This document shows, in pieces, positions 18,576 through 26,827 of a stretch of DNA of 64,000 nucleotides (positions are counted from its first letter, which is position 1; each line of letters starts with the position of its first letter). This DNA is from VRUE01 sp963703895 (GTDB taxonomy: Bacteria; Actinomycetota; Thermoleophilia; Solirubrobacterales; 70-9), in the NCBI GenBank assembly GCA_963703895.1, contig CAVPFX010000002.1, positions 620,001-684,000 of the forward strand, written 5' to 3'. Below the pieces are notes generated by a model, which made no database searches, was not told the origin of the DNA, and saw only the letters and a program-made list of their open reading frames with translations. The position numbers and the translations under genes were made by a program.

Positions 18576-18986
18576 TCAGTGAGCCTTGCCGTTGCTCGAT
18601 CCGGCCGGCCAGAAGACCGCGATCGCGCCCTGCGAGCCGTGGGCGGTGAGGATCGGGAAGGCCGAGACCTCGACCTGGTGGCGGGTGCCGTCGGCGGAGC
18701 TGATCTCGAAGTCGGCGTGGGCGGGGCGGCCGTTGCGCACGGCGACGACCAGCGGCAGCTCGTCGTAGGGGATCGGCTCGCCGGCTTTGTCGAAGGGACC
18801 GAAGAGCGAGCCCCACTCCTCGGCGCCGACCGTGCCCAGTTCCTCGAAGCGCTTGCCGAGCAGGGCCCCGGCCGCCTCGTTGTAGAAGACGAGGACGCCG
18901 CCCTCATCGACCAGGAAGGCCGGCGTCGAGAGAGCGGACATCAGGTTGCGAGCGAGGATCAGCTCGAGGGGCTTCTGCGTCGTCAC
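18576..18986 (-). CDS. Stand-alone PAS-domain protein
   Basis: A 136-residue protein made almost entirely of one PAS fold (AFLVDEGGVLVFYNEAAGALLGKRFEELG at about 20-48, then HADFEISSADGTRHQVEVSAFPIL). No output domain is attached. PAS domains bind small ligands or cofactors and act through partners; the adjacent MBL-fold hydrolase is the obvious candidate. I chose the GTG at 18986 because the upstream extension has no domain homology and is of unlike composition; a TATCTA box lies 11 bases before it. Confidence 0.78.
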   Translation of the reverse strand: MTTQKPLELILARNLMSALSTPAFLVDEGGVLVFYNEAAGALLGKRFEELGTVGAEEWGSLFGPFDKAGEPIPYDELPLVVAVRNGRPAHADFEISSADGTRHQVEVSAFPILTAHGSQGAIAVFWPAGSSNGKAH

Positions 18987-19168
18987 AGATGACACTTTAG
19001 ATAGTTGGGATTGATACAGCCGGGATTCGGAGTGTGGATCGGCGCTGCAGAAGCGAGACGAGTACCTTCGACCGCCGGAGCGGCCGAATACGTGACTTTG
19101 ATCACTTTGATGGTTTCCTTGCCTGGGTCGCGGCGGGTTTAGCTCGATCGAGTACGGTGCCGCTCGCA

Positions 19169-19840
19169 ATGGAGGCCACTACCCCGCAAGGGGGGTTCAC
19201 CACACCCGGCGATGCCAAGCGCGAGCCGAGCCCGATGTACCGCACGGCGATGGCGGTCTGCCGGCCGGTGGCGATCTGGGGACGGCTGCAGGCTGAGGGT
19301 GTGGAGTTGCTGCCGGAGAGCGGACCGGCGCTGGTCGTCGGCAACCACGACAGCCACTGGGACCCGATCATGGTTGGGATCTCAGCGATCCGGCGCCGCC
19401 AGATCAAGGCGCTGGCCAAATCGGACCTCTGGAAGGTGCGCGGCCTGGCCCCGGTCCTCAACGGCATGGGCCAGATCCCGATCGAGCGGGAAGCGGGCGA
19501 CGCCGGCGCCCTGGCACGGGCCGTTGAAGAACTACGACGTGGCTCGTGCATCGGGGTCTTTCCGGAAGGGACCCGCTCGCGCGGCAAGGTCCTGCGCGCG
19601 CGCAGCGGTGTCGGTCGGCTGGCGCTCGAGGTCCCCGAGGCAAAGATCGTCTGCGTCGCGATCGAGGGGACCTCGGACCTGACCGGCTTTCCCCGGCGCC
19701 CACGACTGCGGATCCGCTTCTTCGAGCCGCGCGGGGGACAGGCGAAGCCCGGCGAGGAGCCGGGCGAGCTCGCGGTCCGCCTGCTGGCGGAGATCCGCGA
19801 GCTCGTGCCGCCCTCGATCTCGGCCCGCAAGCGCGCTTAG
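19169..19840 (+). CDS. plsC: 1-acyl-sn-glycerol-3-phosphate acyltransferase (PlsC family)
   Basis: An acyltransferase of about 223 residues that adds the second acyl chain in phospholipid synthesis at the membrane. The catalytic motif is VVGNHDSHWDP (NHxSxxD form), the glycerol-phosphate motif is FPEGTRSRG, and IPIEREAGDAGAL lies between them. There is no strong N-terminal membrane helix. The start is uncertain: ATG at 19169 is used here and the ATG at 19235 (MYRTAM) is also possible. The last four bases overlap the convergent lipoprotein gene. Confidence 0.85.
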   Translation: MEATTPQGGFTTPGDAKREPSPMYRTAMAVCRPVAIWGRLQAEGVELLPESGPALVVGNHDSHWDPIMVGISAIRRRQIKALAKSDLWKVRGLAPVLNGMGQIPIEREAGDAGALARAVEELRRGSCIGVFPEGTRSRGKVLRARSGVGRLALEVPEAKIVCVAIEGTSDLTGFPRRPRLRIRFFEPRGGQAKPGEEPGELAVRLLAEIRELVPPSISARKRA

Positions 19841-20367
19841 CCCTCGGCCTCCTTGCCGCTGGGCTGCAGCGCATACCACTCGGCACCGAAAGAAGAGAAG
19901 TCGTTGCCGTTGGCATCGCCGGGCTTCTTGTCGGCCTCGTAGGTGTAGAGCGGCCAGCCGGCGTAGGTCACTTGCAGGGTGCCGTCCTTGCGTTTGGTCG
20001 TACCGAGCTTGGAAGCCATCGCGCCTTCGCCGACCTGCGGCTTGCCATCGGTGAGCAGCGGCGGCCAGACCTTGGCGCATGCCCCGTAACAGGCCGACGC
20101 GCCGCCCTTGTCCTTGTGAAAGTCGTAGAGGGTGAAGCCCTTGGCGTCGACGATCACCTTGCCCAGCTTGGGCACGGTCGTCGCCGAGACGATCGCCGCC
20201 GTGCCGCTGCCCGTGGGTTCGTTAGAGGCGGTGGTGGTCGTGGTGGTCGATCCGTTCCCGGATCCGTAGCCACCGCCACCCGAGCCGTTGTCACTGCCGC
20301 CGCAGCCGGCTACCGCGAGCGTCGCGATCAGCGCCAACGCGGCGATTGCGGGAAAAGACCTGGTCAC
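19837..20367 (-). CDS. Lipoprotein with COG4315-type secreted repeats
   Basis: A 176-residue lipoprotein. The signal peptide ends at a lipobox (TLAVAGCGG) near residue 22, then a Gly- and Thr-rich linker (GSTTTTTTASN). Two copies of the secreted repeat follow: GFTLYDFHKDKGGASACYGACAKVWPPLL and GWPLYTYEADKKPGDANGND, each with the Tyr/Asp/Trp pattern of the family. The function is unknown. Its start overlaps the stop of the anti-sigma gene (ATGA type), so it belongs to the sigma/anti-sigma operon and is probably its effector or target. Confidence 0.85.
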   Translation of the reverse strand: MTRSFPAIAALALIATLAVAGCGGSDNGSGGGGYGSGNGSTTTTTTASNEPTGSGTAAIVSATTVPKLGKVIVDAKGFTLYDFHKDKGGASACYGACAKVWPPLLTDGKPQVGEGAMASKLGTTKRKDGTLQVTYAGWPLYTYEADKKPGDANGNDFSSFGAEWYALQPSGKEAEG

Positions 20368-21068
20368 GTGGATTCCTCCTCTTTGAGTGCATTGCTGTTT
20401 GTGGTTTCGCCGCGACCGAGCGGGGCGACAAAGGTGCGCTTGCCGGCGTGCACGACCAGCGCCTCGGCGCGCGAGAGGTCGAGGGCGGCGCTGAGGGTCG
20501 CCGCGTCGTCACCGCCCCAGCGGTAGCGGAAGCTGCCGGCCGAGACGGCTTCGCCGCCGGGGCCGCGCATGTAGACGCGGCAGAGCGTGCCCGAGCTGAT
20601 GCCCTTGACGTACATATGGATCTCGGTGCCGAACGCTTGCGGCTCGAGCGTGGCGCCGATCTTGACCCCCTGAGGCAGGGCGCGGAAGGCGACGTGTTGC
20701 TCGGGGCCGCTCTCCCCGTTGCCAGAGAGGACGAAGATCGCCAGCACCGCTGCCGCCGCCGCGGCTGCCCCACCGAGGCCAAGCCCGAAGCGCACCCGGC
20801 GCTGGCGTTGCTGCGAGCGCTGCTCGGCGCCGATCGTCGCCGCGATCCGTTGGCCCAGCTCCGGCGGCGGCTGCGGCGCTGGCCCGAAGCGCGCTGGGTC
20901 GGCGTGGGGGAGAAGTCGCGAGACGGCGAGCAGCGAGTCGGCCTCGGCTCGGCAGGCCGCGCAGCCCTCGAGGTGGGCCTCGAGGCCCAGTCGCTCTTCG
21001 TCGGGGAGGTGCCCGAGCGCGTATGCGCCCAGCGCCTCTTTCCAGCGCCGGCAGCGGTCAGTCTTCAT
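20364..21068 (-). CDS. Zinc-finger anti-sigma factor
   Basis: A 234-residue membrane protein. The N-terminal ZAS zinc motif is AHLEGCAACRAE (HxxxCxxC, about residues 31-42). One membrane helix (GLGGAAAAAAAVLAIFVL) lies near 95-112, and the outside part is an anti-sigma-K-type domain (CRVYMRGPGGEAVSAGSFRYRWGG). It would hold the neighbouring ECF sigma factor inactive at the membrane. The ATG at 21068 overlaps the sigma gene by 11 bases; an upstream extension in the same frame is sigma-gene sequence. Confidence 0.88.
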   Translation of the reverse strand: MKTDRCRRWKEALGAYALGHLPDEERLGLEAHLEGCAACRAEADSLLAVSRLLPHADPARFGPAPQPPPELGQRIAATIGAEQRSQQRQRRVRFGLGLGGAAAAAAAVLAIFVLSGNGESGPEQHVAFRALPQGVKIGATLEPQAFGTEIHMYVKGISSGTLCRVYMRGPGGEAVSAGSFRYRWGGDDAATLSAALDLSRAEALVVHAGKRTFVAPLGRGETTNSNALKEEEST

Positions 21069-21567
21069 AGCCCATCTCCTCGAGCACGATCCGCAGGGCA
21101 CGCAGGCCGTAGTAGACACGGCTCTTCACGGTCCCCTCCGGCACGCCGAGCTCCGCGGCGACCTCGGCGTAGGGCCGGCCGCGGTAGTAGGTCTCGACCA
21201 GGACGCGGCGGTGCTGCTCACCGATCTGCCGCATCGCTTCCTCGATCTGCCAAGAGAGCAGCGCCTCGTCGAAGGGTTCGACCGATGGCTCGATGCCACC
21301 GTCGCTGACCGCCGGGCGAGCGGCCCGGGCGCGTCCCAGGTCGATTACGACGTTGCGCAGGATCGCGAACAGCCAGGTCCGCAGCGAGCCGATCTGGGGA
21401 TCGAAGCGCTCGCCCGCCCGCCAGGCGCGCAGGAAAGTCTCCTGCACGGCCTCCTCGGCGAGGCCTGGGTCGCCGAGCGAGCGGACCGCGAAGCCGTAGA
21501 GCTCCGCCGCGTGGGCCGCGTAGGCCTCGCGCACGTCCCGCTCACGGGTAAGAGCACCGGAAGCCAT
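21058..21567 (-). CDS. ECF RNA polymerase sigma factor
   Basis: A 169-residue extracytoplasmic-function sigma factor. Region 2 (ELYGFAVRSLGDPGLAEEAVQETFLRAW, about 22-49) binds core polymerase and the -10 element. Region 4 (YAEVAAELGVPEGTVKSRVYYGLRAL, about 131-156) reads the -35 element. It heads the operon sigma, anti-sigma, COG4315 lipoprotein, with overlapping genes, so these three are made together and the lipoprotein is probably under the same control. The activating signal is unknown. Confidence 0.92.
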   Translation of the reverse strand: MASGALTRERDVREAYAAHAAELYGFAVRSLGDPGLAEEAVQETFLRAWRAGERFDPQIGSLRTWLFAILRNVVIDLGRARAARPAVSDGGIEPSVEPFDEALLSWQIEEAMRQIGEQHRRVLVETYYRGRPYAEVAAELGVPEGTVKSRVYYGLRALRIVLEEMGYED

Positions 21568-21656
21568 CTCAGGCCGATCTTGGCGCGGGTATGAAGATCA
21601 CGGCTGCACGTCATACGGGCAGCCGGCTACGCGGGTTCAGGCCAAACGCTATGCCG

Positions 21657-21803
21657 TTACTCGAGTTTGCCGATCTTGAAGATTTTCGTGCCGCAGTCCG
21701 GGCAGGTTCCCTGGATCGCGGGGCGACCGTTCTTCATCGTCACCTGCTTGGCGTCTTTGATCTCGACCTTCTTGCGCTCCTTGACGCAGTAACCCTCTGG
21801 CAT
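21657..21803 (-). CDS. Small DUF5679-like zinc-ribbon protein
   Basis: A 48-residue protein with the sequence pattern MPEGYCVKERKKVEI, then TMKNGRPAIQGTCPDCGTK and a short basic tail. One CPDC knuckle near residues 34-37 pairs with the earlier Cys of GYCV. Small proteins of this family are conserved in actinobacteria and chloroflexi, often near topoisomerase genes, and are thought to bind nucleic acid. AAAGGAG lies eight bases before the ATG, strong support for a real gene. Confidence 0.85.
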   Translation of the reverse strand: MPEGYCVKERKKVEIKDAKQVTMKNGRPAIQGTCPDCGTKIFKIGKLE

Positions 21804-21927
21804 CAGGGCGACTCCTTTCACTGCCTGGCCGGCAGAGCTCGCGGGTGCTCGCGAGGTCGAATTGCGCCGAATGTAACGCAGTCAGGGGACGATGCGGGGA
21901 AAGATCGTGCGAATTCGCACGATCTGC

Positions 21928-22359
21928 TTACTTCGAATCCTTGCCCGCTGACTGTTCGATTGCTTCTTCGCCGGCTTCTTTCAGCTGCTTCGGAGCCTGT
22001 GGAGCGGCGGCGCCACCGGCGGTTCCGGTCGGCGGGCCCGCACTTGCGCCGCCGGACTGGTCCGCGCCCCCTTCGCCTTCGCTGCGCAAGCTCGCGACTT
22101 CGCTTCGCAGTGCGTCGATTTCGGCTTCCAGGGTGCTCGTGTCGGGCGCCTCGGTCGGGGCGACGGCGCCGCTCAGTTCGTCGCGCACGGCCTGTAGATC
22201 GTCCTTGCTGACCGCGTTGTCCTGGGCGTCGATCGCCAGCACGATTCCGGCGCCGGCGCCACCGATCGCGATCGCGACGAGAACGAGGAAGACGCGCGTG
22301 CGCATGGTCAGCTTGCGCTCAAGCAACCCGATCCACGCCCGCAGTCCGTCCAGCGACAT
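21928..22359 (-). CDS. Single-pass membrane protein with coiled coil
   Basis: A 143-residue protein. One membrane helix (VFLVLVAIAIGGAGAGIVLAI) lies at about residues 23-43. A predicted coiled coil follows (DDLQAVRDELSGAV, then STLEAEIDALRSEVASLRSE), then a low-complexity Gly/Ala/Pro region and a charged C-terminus (KQLKEAGEEAIEQSAG). The start MSLDGLRAWIGLLERKL fits a short cytoplasmic tail. I do not recognise a family. It is divergent from the thiolase gene. Confidence 0.75.
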   Translation of the reverse strand: MSLDGLRAWIGLLERKLTMRTRVFLVLVAIAIGGAGAGIVLAIDAQDNAVSKDDLQAVRDELSGAVAPTEAPDTSTLEAEIDALRSEVASLRSEGEGGADQSGGASAGPPTGTAGGAAAPQAPKQLKEAGEEAIEQSAGKDSK

Positions 22360-22446
22360 CGCCACTAACTTAGAGCTTGCCCCGGAGCCCTGCGTGTCCG
22401 ATCCACTACCCTGCGGCCCGCACTTCCCGACCCCAGCTCGAAGGAG

Positions 22447-23616
22447 ATGACCCGCATGCCCGAGGCAGTAATCGTCGACACCATCCGCACGCCGATCGGC
22501 CGTGCCTTCAAGGGCTCGCTGGCCCAGTTGCGCCCGGAGGAGATGGGCGCCTACGTGGTCGACCAGCTGCTCGAGCGCAACCCGGGCGTCGACCCGGCCC
22601 TGGTCGAGGACGTCTTCTGTGGCGTCGGCATGCCGCAGGGCCTGGAGGCGTTCAACATCGGTCGGATCATCTCGCTGCTCTCCGAGAAGCTGCCGCAGAC
22701 GGTCAACGGGGTCACGGTCTCGCGCTACTGCTCCTCCAGCCTCGACGCGATCCGCCACGCGGGCAACGCGATCAAGGCCGGCGAGGGCGACGTCTACATC
22801 GCCGCCGGGGTCGAGTGGGTGAGCCGCTTCAACGAGCGCACCGAGCCCGCCGGCGCCGACGATCGCAACCCCAACCTGATCGGCGAGAACGGCCAGCCCA
22901 ACGCCTACATCGACATGGGCCTGACCGCGGTCAACGTCGCCAACCACTACGAGGTCAGCCGCGCCGACATGGACAAGTTCGCGCAGCGCTCCCAGGAACT
23001 GGCGGTGAAGTCGCAGGAGGACGGCTTCTTCGACCGCGAAATCGTCCCGGTGACGCTGCCCGACGGCACCGTGGTCAGCAAGGACGACGGCCCGCGCGCC
23101 TCCTCGACCCTGGAGAAGCTCTCCGAACTGCCCGAGGCCTTCGGCGGCGGCGGAGTCACCGCCGGCAACTCCTGCCCGCTCAACGACGGCGCCGCCGCGG
23201 TGCTGATCATGAGCGACACCAAGGCCAAGGAGCTCGGCATTACCCCGCGGGCTCGCATCGTCAAGGCCGCCACCTGGGGCAACGAGCCCGAGTACATGGG
23301 CGTTGCCCCGATCGGCGCGATCAAGAAGGTGCTCGACCGCGCCGGGATGACGATCGACGACGTCGGCACGGTCGAGCTCAACGAGGCCTTCGCCGCCCAG
23401 GTGATCCCGATCATGGACGAGTGCGACATCCCGCTGGAGAAGCTCAACACCCACGGCGGCGCGATCGCCCTCGGTCACCCCTTCGGCATGACCGGCGCCC
23501 GCATCATGGGCACCCTGCTCAACGCAATGGAGACCGACGACCACGCGGTCGGCATCGAGACCATGTGTGTTGCCGGTGGTCAGGGCAAGGCGATGATCGT
23601 CGAACGCACTGGCTGA
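22447..23616 (+). CDS. Acetyl-CoA acetyltransferase (thiolase)
   Basis: A 389-residue thiolase that either joins two acetyl-CoA units or cleaves 3-ketoacyl-CoA. The acyl-enzyme Cys is in VSRYCSSSLDAI (about residue 94). The catalytic His lies in GGAIALGHPFGMTGAR and the second Cys in TMCVAGGQGKAMI. NEAFAAQ near residue 318 is also typical. GAAGGAG precedes the ATG. No other beta-oxidation gene is adjacent; an enoyl-CoA hydratase lies 3 kb downstream. Degradative and biosynthetic roles cannot be separated from sequence alone. Confidence 0.93.
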   Translation: MTRMPEAVIVDTIRTPIGRAFKGSLAQLRPEEMGAYVVDQLLERNPGVDPALVEDVFCGVGMPQGLEAFNIGRIISLLSEKLPQTVNGVTVSRYCSSSLDAIRHAGNAIKAGEGDVYIAAGVEWVSRFNERTEPAGADDRNPNLIGENGQPNAYIDMGLTAVNVANHYEVSRADMDKFAQRSQELAVKSQEDGFFDREIVPVTLPDGTVVSKDDGPRASSTLEKLSELPEAFGGGGVTAGNSCPLNDGAAAVLIMSDTKAKELGITPRARIVKAATWGNEPEYMGVAPIGAIKKVLDRAGMTIDDVGTVELNEAFAAQVIPIMDECDIPLEKLNTHGGAIALGHPFGMTGARIMGTLLNAMETDDHAVGIETMCVAGGQGKAMIVERTG

Positions 23617-23670
23617 GATAAGAAAACACACATAAGAAAACCCACAAAACAAAATATTTGTAGTAAAAAG

Positions 23671-23691
23671 TCCCGGTCGTGGCGACCGGGA
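23671..23691 (-). terminator. Minus-strand intrinsic terminator with no minus-strand gene
   Basis: TCCCGGTCG and CGACCGGGA form a perfect nine-base stem with a three-base loop. Read on the minus strand the stem is followed directly by CTTTTTAC, a proper T tract. On the plus strand there is no T tract. The 55 bases to its left (23617-23670) are strikingly AT-rich for this genome. Confidence 0.55.
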
Positions 23692-24167
23692 GAGACCCTG
23701 AGGCGGTAAGGCCAAAGCCGATACGCCAGGCTTGGCGGCTTAAATTCCGTTTCGACGCCTCAGGCCGGGTCGAGCTCGTGGGTCGGGAGTGGGTGGCGAC
23801 GATCGCACCCACTTCCCCGGGCCCGCCGCCGCGGTCGGGCCAGAACAGCGGCGCCTGGCTCGAGGTTCGCGACGGGGACGATCGCCTGCTCGCGCACCGG
23901 GTCTTGCATGACCCATTCGCGCTGCGCGCGTCCCACCACTCCCCCGACGGGAAAATCGAGCTTTACGAACGGGATGTCGAGCCGGGCGAATTCGAAGCGC
24001 TGGTCCCGGCCTTCGCGGAGGCGAAGTCGGTTGTCCTTTTCTCGAGCCCGCCAGAACGCGGCCGTGCCCTCGACCAGGCGCAGGAGCGCGGACAGTTCGA
24101 GCTGCCGCCGCGGCCGGACCAGCGTGACCAGGGTCAGGGCGAAGACGCCACCGGTGGTGCTCCGTGA
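23679..24167 (+). CDS. Unknown protein, possible M64 N-terminal-domain partner
   Basis: A protein of up to 162 residues with no signal peptide. The middle (GAWLEVRDGDDRLLAHRVLHDPFALRASHH and later LVPAFAEAKSVVLFSSPP) has the beta-rich, aromatic-poor look of the beta-sandwich domain that precedes the catalytic domain in many M64 peptidases. This is a resemblance, not a firm match. The stop overlaps the GTG start of the M64 gene (GTGA), so the two are co-translated. The GTG at 23679 lies inside a hairpin, and a later start (for example near 23793) is possible. The C-terminus is Arg/Gln-rich. Confidence 0.65.
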   Translation: MATGRDPEAVRPKPIRQAWRLKFRFDASGRVELVGREWVATIAPTSPGPPPRSGQNSGAWLEVRDGDDRLLAHRVLHDPFALRASHHSPDGKIELYERDVEPGEFEALVPAFAEAKSVVLFSSPPERGRALDQAQERGQFELPPRPDQRDQGQGEDATGGAP

Positions 24168-26776
24168 GCGTCGCCGACGGCACGGTTGGCGGCGTCGTCA
24201 AGGTCGTCGACCACGGGCCCGAGGTCGATCGGTGGGACCTGGTCATCCTCGGCGACGGCTACACGAGCAGCGAACTCGGCAAGTACGAAACCGACGTCGA
24301 AAACTTCATCACCGAGTTGAGGCAGACGCCTCCCTACAACGAGCTCTGGTGTGGAATCAACGTCCACCGTGTGTGGGTGAGCTCGGTCGAGGCCGGCGCC
24401 GACAACCCCAAACCGGCCGAGTGCCCGGGGGGCGACGGCACGATGGCGCGCACCTACTTCGACGCCGCTTTCTGCAGCGCTTGGGGTGGCACCCGCCTCG
24501 AACGCCTGCTGACCGTGAACAGCGCCCTGGCCAGCTCGGTAGCCGCCGAAAAAGTGCCCCAGTTCAACCAGGTGCTGGTCATCGTCAACTCCTCCAAGTA
24601 CGGCGGTTCCGGAGGTCAGATCGCCGTTTGCTCGACTAACAGCCTGGCGGGGAAGATCGCGATCCACGAGATCGGTCACTCGGCCTACGGGCTGGCCGAC
24701 GAGTACGAGGACGGGGGCTTCTCGGCGCCGGCCACCGATCCCTCGCAACCGAACGTGACGATCGTCAGCGACCGCGCGACGATCAAGTGGAAGGGCTTGG
24801 TCGAAGCGACCACGCCGATGCCGTCCTCCTGCAACAGCGGTTGTGCCGGCTGTACGCCTCCCGCCACTCCGCCCGCTGCTGGCGCCGTGGGTGCCTATGA
24901 GGGCGCCTACTACGCGAGGTGCGGGGTCTACCGGCCGCTACCCAGCTGTTACATGCGGGACTACGGCCCCTTTTGCCCGGTCTGCGAGCGGGTCATTCGC
25001 GAAACCCTGCACAAATATCTGCCGCCCGAGACCGTCACGCTGGCGACCCCCAGCGTCAGCTTCACCGACATCCCCGAAGGCATGGGCGGGACCAGCGTCA
25101 CCGTCTTGCGTCCGATCGTCTTCGATGTATCCAGTTGCCGCTCACTCACCCTGAGAATCGTCAGCGGGCCGAGCGCCCCCTTCAGCTTCCTAGTGGGATC
25201 GGTGACGACGGTGCCTCCGTTTGCGGGGGGAAGCCAGATCCAGCAGGTCGAGCTGAGGATCTCCTACTCGTCGACGATCGGTAGCTCCAGCGCAACCGGT
25301 CAGGTCACGATTGGGTGCGACGAGACGGGTCAGCAGTGGACGGTTCCGATCGTGGCAAACACCGTGGGCAGGCCGCCGACCGCGGTTGTCATGGTGCTCG
25401 ACCACTCGGGCAGCATGAGCGAAGAAGCGGGCGATGGAAGCACCAAGGTTCAGAAGCTGCGCGAGGCGGCGCAGATCTTCGTCGACGCGATGCTGCCCGG
25501 GGACGGGATCGGGCTGGTTCGCTTCGACGACAGCGCGCAGAAGCTCATCGACGTCCAAGACGTGGGCCCGCTCGGCAGCGGCGCCGGACGCGCTACCGCG
25601 ATTGCCAAGATCAACGGTCCCGATCTCGATCCCGCCGGGGCTACTTCGATCGGCGCGGGGGTGAAGGTCGGCAGGGATGTGCTCAACACGGCCGCCTCCC
25701 CGCCCTACGCGACCAAGGCGATGGTAGTGCTCACCGATGGCGTGGAGAACGCCGTTCCGATGCTCTCCGAAGTCGGCTCGAGCATCAACGCCAACACCTT
25801 CGCGATCGGCCTCGGGCTGGCTTCGAACATCAGCACCGCGGCCCTCGCCGCCCTCACCCAGGGCCACAGCGGCTACCTGCTGGTCACCGGGACGATCACC
25901 CCACAACGGCGGACCAAACTGACCAAGCACTTCCTGCAGATCCTCTCCGGCATCGCCAACGCGAACGTCGTGCTCGACCCGGCGGGGGAGATCCTGCCCG
26001 GGGCAGAGCACCGGATCCCATTCACCCTGAGCGATGCCGACTACGGGTTCGACGCTTTCCTGCTGACGCCCTTTCCCGAGGCCTTCGCCTACGAGCTCGA
26101 GACGCCCTCCGGTCAGCGCGTCGACCCCGGAACCGCATCGTCCTCTTCGGCGGTCGAGATGCTCGTCCGTGACGGCGTCGCCTTCTACAGATGCGCCCTG
26201 CCGACCCTGCCCGCCGATGCCGATGGCTCGCACGCGGGTACTTGGCACGCGATTCTCAAGCTCAGGCCGGGTGGCATGCCGGCTGAGCTCGAGGAGAGCA
26301 GCATCGCCGGGACCACGGGGATAGCGGGAACGACCGGAATCGCTGGGATCGGACATCGGGGGACGCCCTACGACGTGCTCGTCCACTCCTACTCGAACCT
26401 GATCTTCAAAGCGAACCTGTCCCAGGAGAGCCACGAGCCCGGGGCGAGGGCTCGGCTCTCCGCCACCCTGCGCGAATACGAGGTGAACGTGGGCGCGCGG
26501 GGAAGGGTGTGGGCGGAAGTCTCTCGACCGGACGGGGTCCTCGAGCGGGTCGACCTGCTCGAGGAAAAAGGTCGGTATCGCGGCGACTTCGCCACCGACG
26601 TGGCCGGTCTTTACGAGGTGCGGATGCGCGCTCAGGGGCAGACTTCGGCCGGCGAGCCGTTCGTCCGCGAGCAGGCGGCGTCGGCAATCGCGGTCCCGGG
26701 CGCCGACACGTTGGGCAAAAAACCGCGGCATAGGCCCGGGCTGCTGAGACGCTGGTGCCGCTGTCTATTCGGCTAG
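24164..26776 (+). CDS. M64-type metallopeptidase fused to a von Willebrand A domain
   Basis: An 870-residue protein. Residues 1-285 are an M64 (IgA-peptidase-like) domain: LVILGDGYTSSELGKYETDV near residue 26 and the zinc site HEIGHSAYGLADEYED near 167-182. A beta region follows. A vWA domain runs from about 407 to 600 with a full metal-dependent adhesion site: LDHSGSMSE, GATSIGAG and VLTDGVEN. Two more beta domains follow, with a Gly/Thr repeat (IAGTTGIAGTTGIAG) near 710, and the tail is basic (RRWCRCLFG). I see no Sec or Tat signal, surprising for both families. It is co-translated with the upstream small gene. Confidence 0.82.
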   Translation: MSVADGTVGGVVKVVDHGPEVDRWDLVILGDGYTSSELGKYETDVENFITELRQTPPYNELWCGINVHRVWVSSVEAGADNPKPAECPGGDGTMARTYFDAAFCSAWGGTRLERLLTVNSALASSVAAEKVPQFNQVLVIVNSSKYGGSGGQIAVCSTNSLAGKIAIHEIGHSAYGLADEYEDGGFSAPATDPSQPNVTIVSDRATIKWKGLVEATTPMPSSCNSGCAGCTPPATPPAAGAVGAYEGAYYARCGVYRPLPSCYMRDYGPFCPVCERVIRETLHKYLPPETVTLATPSVSFTDIPEGMGGTSVTVLRPIVFDVSSCRSLTLRIVSGPSAPFSFLVGSVTTVPPFAGGSQIQQVELRISYSSTIGSSSATGQVTIGCDETGQQWTVPIVANTVGRPPTAVVMVLDHSGSMSEEAGDGSTKVQKLREAAQIFVDAMLPGDGIGLVRFDDSAQKLIDVQDVGPLGSGAGRATAIAKINGPDLDPAGATSIGAGVKVGRDVLNTAASPPYATKAMVVLTDGVENAVPMLSEVGSSINANTFAIGLGLASNISTAALAALTQGHSGYLLVTGTITPQRRTKLTKHFLQILSGIANANVVLDPAGEILPGAEHRIPFTLSDADYGFDAFLLTPFPEAFAYELETPSGQRVDPGTASSSSAVEMLVRDGVAFYRCALPTLPADADGSHAGTWHAILKLRPGGMPAELEESSIAGTTGIAGTTGIAGIGHRGTPYDVLVHSYSNLIFKANLSQESHEPGARARLSATLREYEVNVGARGRVWAEVSRPDGVLERVDLLEEKGRYRGDFATDVAGLYEVRMRAQGQTSAGEPFVREQAASAIAVPGADTLGKKPRHRPGLLRRWCRCLFG

Positions 26777-26827
26777 GGCCGTCGAAGACCGACGCTCCGA
26801 GCGGCTTGGGGTAGGGTCCGGCGGGCA

